Positions 54,999-64,000 of a DNA stretch of 64,000 nucleotides are shown piece by piece (within the stretch, counting starts at the first letter, position 1; each line of letters begins with the position of its first letter). Origin of the DNA: Pratylenchus scribneri (Eukaryota > Nematoda > Chromadorea > Rhabditida > Pratylenchidae); contig JAQSEB010000008.1 in NCBI GenBank assembly GCA_030063045.1, positions 558,001 through 622,000 on the forward strand. The letters run 5' to 3'. The position numbers were made by a program, and so were the translations under genes. The notes below the pieces were generated by a model that saw only the letters and a list, made by a program, of their open reading frames with translations, was not told where the DNA came from and made no database searches.

Positions 54999-57900
54999 CG
55001 AATATTTTCCGGAAAGAAAATAAAACTTTGCGAACCTTTTCCGGAAAGGAAAATAAAACTTGGCGAACATTTTCCGGAAAGAAATAAAACTTTGAGAACA
55101 TTTTCCAGAAGAATTAAAACCTGGCGAACATTTTCTGTAAAGAAATAAAACTTGGCGAACATTTTCCGGAAAGAATTAAAACTTGGCGAACATTTTCCGG
55201 AAAGAGAAATAAAACTTGGCGAACATTTTCCGGAAAGAGAAATAAAACTTGGAGAACATTTCCCGGAAGAAAAATAAAACTTGGCGAACATTTTCCGGAA
55301 AGAAAATAAATCTTGGCGAACATTTTCCGGAAAGAAAAATAAAACTTGGCGAACATTTCCGGAAAGAAAATAAATCTTGGCAAACATTTTCCGGAAGAAA
55401 AATAAAACTTGGCGAACTTCCGGAAAGAATTAAAACTTGGCGAACATTTTCCGGAAAGAAAATAAATCTTGGCGAACATTTTCCGGAAGAAAAATAAAAC
55501 TTGGCGAACATTTCCGGAAAGAAAATAAATCTTGGGGAACATTTTCCGGAAGAAAAATAAAACTTGGCGAACTTCCGGAAAGAATTAAAACTTGGCGAAC
55601 ATTTTCCGGAAAGAAAATAAATCTTGGCGAACATTTTCCGGAAGAAAAATAAAACTTGGAGAACATTTTCCGGAAAGAAATATTAAAACTTGGCGAACAT
55701 TTTCCGGAAAGAATTAAAACTTGGCGAACATTTTCCGGAAAGAATTAAAACTTGGCGAACATTTTCCGGAAGAAAAATAAATTTTGGCGAACATTTTCCG
55801 GAAGAAAAATAAAACTTGGCGAACATTTTCCGGAAGAAAAATAAAACTTGGCGAACATTTTCCGGAAGAAAAATAAAACTTGGCGAACATTTTCCGGAAA
55901 GAATTAAAACTTGGCGAACATTTTCCGGAAAGAAAATAAATCTTGGCGAACATTTTCCGGAAAGAATTAAAACTTGGCGAACATTTTCCGGAAAGAAAAT
56001 AAATCTTGGCGAACATTTTCCGGAAGAAAAATAAAATTGGCGAACATTTTCCGGAAGAAAAATAAGACTTGGCGAACATTTTCCGGAAAGGAAAATAAAA
56101 CTTGGCGAACATTTTCCGAAAAGAAAAATAAAACTTGGCGAACATTTCCCGGAAGAAAAATAAAACTTGGCGAACATTTTCCGGAAAGAATTAAAACTTG
56201 GCGAACATTTTCCGGAAAGAAAATAAATCTTGGCGAACATTTTCCGGAAAGAATTAAAACTTGGCGAACATTTTCCGGAAAGAAAAATAAAACTTGGCGA
56301 ACATTTTCCGGAAAGAAAAATAAAACCTGGCGAACATTTTCCGGAAGAAAAATAAAACTTGGCGAACATTTTCCGGAAAGAATTAAAACTTGGCGAACAT
56401 TTTCCGGAAAAAACTTGGCGAACATTTTCCGGAAAAAACTTGGCGAACATTTTCCGAAAAGAAAAATAAAACTTGGCGAACATTTCCCGGAAGAAAAATA
56501 AAACTTGGCGAACATTTTCCGGAAAGAAAATAAATCTTGGCGAACATTTTCCGGAAAGAAAAATAAAACTTGGCGAACATTTTCCGGAAAGAAAAATAAA
56601 ACTTGGCGAACATTTTCCGGAAAGAAAAATAAAACCTGGCGAACATTTTCCGGAAGAAAAATAAAATTGGCGAACATTTTCCGGAAGAAAAATAAGACTT
56701 GGCGAACATTTTCCGGAAAGGAAAATAAAACTTGGCGAACATTTTCCGAAAAGAAAAATAAAACTTGGCGAACATTTCCCGGAAGAAAAATAAAACTTGG
56801 CGAACATTTTCCGGAAAGAAAATAAATCTTGGCGAACATTTTCCGGAAAGAAAAATAAAACTTGGCGAACATTTTCCGGAAGAAAAATAAAACTTGGCGA
56901 ACATTTTCCGGAAAGAATTAAAACTTGGCGAACATTTTCCGGAAAAAACTTGGCGAACATTTTCCGAAAAGAAAAATAAAACTTGGCGAACATTTCCCGG
57001 AAGAAAAATAAAACTTGGCGAACATTTTCCGGAAAGAAAATAAATCTTGGCGAACATTTTCCGGAAAGAAAAATAAAACTTGGCGAACATTTTCCGGAAA
57101 GAAAAATAAAACTTGGCGAACATTTTCCGGAAAGAAAAATAAAACCTGGCGAACATTTTCCGGAAGAAAAATAAAATTGGCGAACATTTTCCGGAAGAAA
57201 AATAAGACTTGGCGAACATTTTCCGGAAAGGAAAATAAAACTTGGCGAACATTTTCCGAAAAGAAAAATAAAACTTGGCGAACATTTCCCGGAAGAAAAA
57301 TAAAACTTGGCGAACATTTTCCGGAAAGAAAATAAATCTTGGCGAACATTTTCCGGAAAGAAAAATAAAACTTGGCGAACATTTTCCGGAAAGAAAAATA
57401 AAACTTGGCGAACATTTTCCGGAAAGAAAAATAAAACCTGGCGAACATTTTCCGGAAGAAAAATAAAATTGGCGAACATTTTCCGGAAGAAAAATAAGAC
57501 TTGGCGAACATTTTCCGGAAAGGAAAATAAAACTTGGCGAACATTTTCCGAAAAGAAAAATAAAACTTGGCGAACATTTTCAGGAAAGAATTAAAACTTG
57601 GCGAACATTTTCCGGAAAGAAATAAAACTTTGAGAACATTTTCTAGAAAAATTAAAACCTGGCGAACATTTTCCGGAAAGGAAAATAAAACTTGGCGAAC
57701 ATTTTCCGAAAAGAAAAATAAAACTTGGCGAACATTTCCCGGAAGAAAAATAAAACTTGGCGAACATTTTCCGGAAAGAAAATAAATCTTGGCGAACATT
57801 TTCCGGAAAGAAAAATAAAACTTGGCGAACATTTTCCGGAAAGAAAATAAATCTTGGCGAACATTTTCCGGAAAGAAAAAAAAAAACTTGGCGAACATTT

Positions 57901-60900
57901 TCCGGAAAGAAAAATAAAACCTGGCGAACATTTTCCGGAAGAAAAATAAAATTGGCGAACATTTTCCGGAAGAAAAATAAGACTTGGCGAACATTTTCCG
58001 GAAAGGAAAATAAAACTTGGCGAACATTTTCCGAAAAGAAAAATAAAACTTGGCGAACATTTCCCGGAAGAAAAATAAAACTTGGCGAACATTTTCCGGA
58101 AAGAAAATAAATCTTGGCGAACATTTTCCGGAAAGAAAAATAAAACTTGGCGAACATTTTCCGGAAAGAAAAATAAAACTTGGCGAACATTTTCCGGAAA
58201 GAAAAATAAAACCTGGCGAACATTTTCCGGAAGAAAAATAAAATTGGCGAACATTTTCCGGAAGAAAAATAAGACTTGGCGAACATTTTCCGGAAAGGAA
58301 AATAAAACTTGGCGAACATTTTCCGAAAAGAAAAATAAAACTTGGCGAACATTTTCAGGAAAGAATTAAAACTTGGCGAACATTTTCCGGAAAGAAATAA
58401 AACTTTGAGAACATTTTCTAGAAAAATTAAAACCTGGCGAACATTTTCCGGAAAGGAAAATAAAACTTGGCGAACATTTTCCGAAAAGAAAAATAAAACT
58501 TGGCGAACATTTCCCGGAAGAAAAATAAAACTTGGCGAACATTTTCCGGAAAGAAAATAAATCTTGGCGAACATTTTCCGGAAAGAAAAATAAAACTTGG
58601 CGAACATTTTCCGGAAAGAAAATAAATCTTGGCGAACATTTTCCGGAAAGAAAAAAAAAAACTTGGCGAACATTTTCCGGAAAGAAAAATAAAACCTGGC
58701 GAACATTTTCCGGAAGAAAAATAAAATTGGCGAACATTTTCCGGAAGAAAAATAAGACTTGGCGAACATTTTCCGGAAAGGAAAATAAAACTTGGCGAAC
58801 ATTTTCCGAAAAGAAAAATAAAACTTGGCGAACATTTCCCGGAAGAAAAATAAAACTTGGCGAACATTTTCCGGAAAGAAAATAAATCTTGGCGAACATT
58901 TTCCGGAAAGAAAAATAAAACTTGGCGAACATTTTCCGGAAAGAAAAATAAAACTTGGCGAACATTTTCCGGAAAGAAAAATAAAACCTGGCGAACATTT
59001 TCCGGAAGAAAAATAAAATTGGCGAACATTTTCCGGAAGAAAAATAAGACTTGGCGAACATTTTCCGGAAAGGAAAATAAAACTTGGCGAACATTTTCCG
59101 AAAAGAAAAATAAAACTTGGCGAACATTTTCAGGAAAGAATTAAAACTTGGCGAACATTTTCCGGAAAGAAATAAAACTTTGAGAACATTTTCTAGAAAA
59201 ATTAAAACCTGGCGAACATTTTCCGGAAAGGAAAATAAAACTTGGCGAACATTTTCCGAAAAGAAAAATAAAACTTGGCGAACATTTCCCGGAAGAAAAA
59301 TAAAACTTGGCGAACATTTTCCGGAAAGAAAATAAATCTTGGCGAACATTTTCCGGAAAGAAAAATAAAACTTGGCGAACATTTTCCGGAAAGAAAATAA
59401 ATCTTGGCGAACATTTTCCGGAAAGAAAAAAAAAAACTTGGCGAACATTTTCCGGAAGAAAAATAAAACTTGGCGAACATTTTCCGGAAAGAAAAATAAA
59501 ACTTGGCGAACATTTTCCGGAAAGAAAAATAAAACCTGGCGAACATTTTCCGGAAGAAAAATAAAATTGGCGAACATTTTCCGGAAGAAAAATAAAATTG
59601 GCGAACATTTTCCGGAAGAAAAATAAAACTTGGCGAACATTTTCCGGAAAGAAAATAAATCTTGGCGAACATTTTCCGGAAAGAAAAATAAAACTTGGCG
59701 AACATTTTCCGGAAGAAAAATAAAACTTGGCGAACATTTTCCGGAAAGAATTAAAACTTGGCGAACATTTTCCGGAAAAAACTTGGCGAACATTTTCCGG
59801 AAAGAAAAATAAAACTTGGCGAACATTTTCCGGAAAGAAAAATAAAACTTGGCGAACATTTTCCGGAAAGAAAAATAAAACCTGGCGAACATTTTCCGGA
59901 AGAAAAATAAAATTGGCGAACATTTTCCGGAAGAAAAATAAGACTTGGCGAACATTTTCCGGAAAGGAAAATAAAACTTGGCGAACATTTTCCGAAAAGA
60001 AAAATAAAACTTGGCGAACATTTTCAGGAAAGAATTAAAACTTGGCGAACATTTTCCGGAAAGAAATAAAACTTTGAGAACATTTTCTAGAAAAATTAAA
60101 ACCTGGCGAACATTTTCCGGAAAGGAAAATAAAACTTGGCGAACATTTTCCGAAAAGAAAAATAAAACTTGGCGAACATTTCCCGGAAGAAAAATAAAAC
60201 TTGGCGAACATTTTCCGGAAAGAAAATAAATCTTGGCGAACATTTTCCGGAAAGAAAAATAAAACTTGGCGAACATTTTCCGGAAAGAAAATAAATCTTG
60301 GCGAACATTTTCCGGAAAGAAAAAAAAAAACTTGGCGAACATTTTCCGGAAAGAAAAATAAAACCTGGCGAACATTTTCCGGAAGAAAAATAAAATTGGC
60401 GAACATTTTCCGGAAGAAAAATAAGACTTGGCGAACATTTTCCGGAAAGGAAAATAAAACTTGGCGAACATTTTCCGAAAAGAAAAATAAAACTTGGCGA
60501 ACATTTCCCGGAAGAAAAATAAAACTTGGCGAACATTTTCCGGAAAGAAAATAAATCTTGGCGAACATTTTCCGGAAAGAAAAATAAAACTTGGCGAACA
60601 TTTTCCGGAAAGAAAAATAAAACTTGGCGAACATTTTCCGGAAAGAAAAATAAAACCTGGCGAACATTTTCCGGAAGAAAAATAAAATTGGCGAACATTT
60701 TCCGGAAGAAAAATAAGACTTGGCGAACATTTTCCGGAAAGGAAAATAAAACTTGGCGAACATTTTCCGAAAAGAAAAATAAAACTTGGCGAACATTTTC
60801 AGGAAAGAATTAAAACTTGGCGAACATTTTCCGGAAAGAAATAAAACTTTGAGAACATTTTCTAGAAAAATTAAAACCTGGCGAACATTTTCCGGAAAGG

Positions 60901-63900
60901 AAAATAAAACTTGGCGAACATTTTCCGAAAAGAAAAATAAAACTTGGCGAACATTTCCCGGAAGAAAAATAAAACTTGGCGAACATTTTCCGGAAAGAAA
61001 ATAAATCTTGGCGAACATTTTCCGGAAAGAAAAATAAAACTTGGCGAACATTTTCCGGAAAGAAAAATAAAACTTGGCGAACATTTTCCGGAAAGAAAAA
61101 TAAAACCTGGCGAACATTTTCCGGAAGAAAAATAAAATTGGCGAACATTTTCCGGAAGAAAAATAAGACTTGGCGAACATTTTCCGGAAAGGAAAATAAA
61201 ACTTGGCGAACATTTTCCGAAAAGAAAAATAAAACTTGGCGAACATTTTCAGGAAAGAATTAAAACTTGGCGAACATTTTCCGGAAAGAAATAAAACTTT
61301 GAGAACATTTTCTAGAAAAATTAAAACCTGGCGAACATTTTCCGGAAAGGAAAATAAAACTTGGCGAACATTTTCCGAAAAGAAAAATAAAACTTGGCGA
61401 ACATTTCCCGGAAGAAAAATAAAACTTGGCGAACATTTTCCGGAAAGAAAATAAATCTTGGCGAACATTTTCCGGAAAGAAAAATAAAACTTGGCGAACA
61501 TTTTCCGGAAAGAAAATAAATCTTGGCGAACATTTTCCGGAAAGAAAAAAAAAAACTTGGCGAACATTTTCCGGAAAGAAAAATAAAACCTGGCGAACAT
61601 TTTCCGGAAGAAAAATAAAATTGGCGAACATTTTCCGGAAGAAAAATAAGACTTGGCGAACATTTTCCGGAAAGGAAAATAAAACTTGGCGAACATTTTC
61701 CGAAAAGAAAAATAAAACTTGGCGAACATTTCCCGGAAGAAAAATAAAACTTGGCGAACATTTTCCGGAAAGAAAATAAATCTTGGCGAACATTTTCCGG
61801 AAAGAAAAATAAAACTTGGCGAACATTTTCCGGAAAGAAAAATAAAACTTGGCGAACATTTTCCGGAAAGAAAAATAAAACCTGGCGAACATTTTCCGGA
61901 AGAAAAATAAAATTGGCGAACATTTTCCGGAAGAAAAATAAGACTTGGCGAACATTTTCCGGAAAGGAAAATAAAACTTGGCGAACATTTTCCGAAAAGA
62001 AAAATAAAACTTGGCGAACATTTTCAGGAAAGAATTAAAACTTGGCGAACATTTTCCGGAAAGAAATAAAACTTTGAGAACATTTTCTAGAAAAATTAAA
62101 ACCTGGCGAACATTTTCCGGAAAGGAAAATAAAACTTGGCGAACATTTTCCGAAAAGAAAAATAAAACTTGGCGAACATTTCCCGGAAGAAAAATAAAAC
62201 TTGGCGAACATTTTCCGGAAAGAAAATAAATCTTGGCGAACATTTTCCGGAAAGAAAAATAAAACTTGGCGAACATTTTCCGGAAAGAAAATAAATCTTG
62301 GCGAACATTTTCCGGAAAGAAAAAAAAAAACTTGGCGAACATTTTCCGGAAGAAAAATAAAACTTGGCGAACATTTTCCGGAAAGAAAAATAAAACTTGG
62401 CGAACATTTTCCGGAAAGAAAAATAAAACCTGGCGAACATTTTCCGGAAGAAAAATAAAATTGGCGAACATTTTCCGGAAGAAAAATAAAATTGGCGAAC
62501 ATTTTCCGGAAGAAAAATAAAACTTGGCGAACATTTTCCGGAAAGAAAATAAATCTTGGCGAACATTTTCCGGAAAGAAAAATAAAACTTGGCGAACATT
62601 TTCCGGAAGAAAAATAAAACTTGGCGAACATTTTCCGGAAAGAATTAAAACTTGGCGAACATTTTCCGGAAAAAACTTGGCGAACATTTTCCGGAAAGAA
62701 AAATAAAACTTGGCGAACATTTTCCGGAAAGAAAAATAAAACTTGGCGAACATTTTCCGGAAAGAAAAATAAAACCTGGCGAACATTTTCCGGAAGAAAA
62801 ATAAAATTGGCGAACATTTTCCGGAAGAAAAATAAGACTTGGCGAACATTTTCCGGAAAGGAAAATAAAACTTGGCGAACATTTTCCGAAAAGAAAAATA
62901 AAACTTGGCGAACATTTTCAGGAAAGAATTAAAACTTGGCGAACATTTTCCGGAAAGAAATAAAACTTTGAGAACATTTTCTAGAAAAATTAAAACCTGG
63001 CGAACATTTTCCGGAAAGGAAAATAAAACTTGGCGAACATTTTCCGAAAAGAAAAATAAAACTTGGCGAACATTTCCCGGAAGAAAAATAAAACTTGGCG
63101 AACATTTTCCGGAAAGAAAATAAATCTTGGCGAACATTTTCCGGAAAGAAAAATAAAACTTGGCGAACATTTTCCGGAAAGAAAATAAATCTTGGCGAAC
63201 ATTTTCCGGAAAGAAAAAAAAAAACTTGGCGAACATTTTCCGGAAAGAAAAATAAAACCTGGCGAACATTTTCCGGAAGAAAAATAAAATTGGCGAACAT
63301 TTTCCGGAAGAAAAATAAGACTTGGCGAACATTTTCCGGAAAGGAAAATAAAACTTGGCGAACATTTTCCGAAAAGAAAAATAAAACTTGGCGAACATTT
63401 CCCGGAAGAAAAATAAAACTTGGCGAACATTTTCCGGAAAGAAAATAAATCTTGGCGAACATTTTCCGGAAAGAAAAATAAAACTTGGCGAACATTTTCC
63501 GGAAAGAAAAATAAAACTTGGCGAACATTTTCCGGAAAGAAAAATAAAACCTGGCGAACATTTTCCGGAAGAAAAATAAAATTGGCGAACATTTTCCGGA
63601 AGAAAAATAAGACTTGGCGAACATTTTCCGGAAAGGAAAATAAAACTTGGCGAACATTTTCCGAAAAGAAAAATAAAACTTGGCGAACATTTTCAGGAAA
63701 GAATTAAAACTTGGCGAACATTTTCCGGAAAGAAATAAAACTTTGAGAACATTTTCTAGAAAAATTAAAACCTGGCGAACATTTTCCGGAAAGGAAAATA
63801 AAACTTGGCGAACATTTTCCGAAAAGAAAAATAAAACTTGGCGAACATTTCCCGGAAGAAAAATAAAACTTGGCGAACATTTTCCGGAAAGAAAATAAAT

Positions 63901-64000
63901 CTTGGCGAACATTTTCCGGAAAGAAAAATAAAACTTGGCGAACATTTTCCGGAAAGAAAATAAATCTTGGCGAACATTTTCCGGAAAGAAAAAAAAAAAC
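54999..64000. repeat. Satellite array of about 33-bp units with 2,894-bp higher-order repeat
   Basis: The basic unit, acttggcgaacattttccgg plus aaagaaaaataaa, is about 33 bp, with 30- and 32-bp variants; roughly 280 units lie in the window and the array continues past its end. Each unit carries the palindrome TTTCCGGAAA. A rare variant with tctaga occurs at 57642, 58417, 59192, 60086, 60861, 61311, 62086, 62980 and 63755. The spacings are 775, 775, 894, 775, 450, 775, 894, 775, so 894+775+450+775 gives a 2,894-bp higher-order period. Units at the left edge (54999-55700) are the most irregular. Long open frames on the minus strand result from units of 30 or 33 bp lacking stops and are not genes. 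Confidence 0.97.

Noticed and set aside
55683..63945. Very long minus-strand reading frames (up to about 700 codons) and many short plus-strand frames
   Set aside because: They follow from repeat units of 30 or 33 bp without stops in the minus-strand frames; several overlapping frames are open at once, and the translated repeats follow the satellite period. No protein-like composition or start context supports a gene.

Overview
The window reads as nuclear DNA of a nematode. It is AT-rich, its genes carry many tiny introns (several of 40-60 bp) ending in nematode-style TTTTCAG/TTTTAG acceptors, and the recognisable host proteins are typical of animals (aquaglyceroporin, stomatin, animal-type purple acid phosphatase, papain-family protease). 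Three introns that are phase-consistent use a GC donor. Together with small secreted proteins this would fit a plant-parasitic (tylenchid) nematode, but that placement is inference.

Layout. (1) 1-23862: a directly repeated unit of exactly 14,225 bp (9638-23862), with the last 9,637 bp of a preceding unit at 1-9637. Each unit carries a Ty3/gypsy-type retroelement polyprotein of 2,822 aa in one uninterrupted reading frame, with the unusual order Gag - membrane glycoprotein (Env-like) - protease - RT - RNase H - integrase. It also carries a broken stomatin-like gene fragment, a fold-back element and a MITE. (2) 23863-34518: repeat-rich host DNA with a 25-bp tandem array, two hAT-type MITEs with perfect 8-bp target duplications (one only 57 bp long), a small secreted-protein gene and its orphan paralogous exon, and a Cys-rich protein gene. 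(3) 35310-38293: an 11-exon aquaglyceroporin. (4) 38967-42134 (+): a 10-exon gene for a 380-aa protein I do not recognise. (5) 42726-44111 (-): a divergent papain-family peptidase. (6) 46015-46338 (-): a two-exon 92-aa secreted protein. (7) 47679-54656 (-): a complete 15-exon purple acid phosphatase (494 aa). Its 3.2-kb sixth intron is a nest of transposons: a fold-back element, a hAT element lacking its catalytic core, and a GC-rich hAT-type MITE sharing the same 8-bp target. (8) 54999-64000: a satellite array of about 33-bp units containing the palindrome TTTCCGGAAA, organised into a 2,894-bp higher-order repeat and running off the window.

The host genes look independent of one another. What links the window is mobile and repetitive DNA: at least four small inverted-repeat families are scattered through the introns and intergenic spaces, often nested in each other. 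The most unusual item is the Gag-Env-Pol single-frame element. All splice models were built by eye from splice signals, reading phase and family similarity; none has transcript support here.
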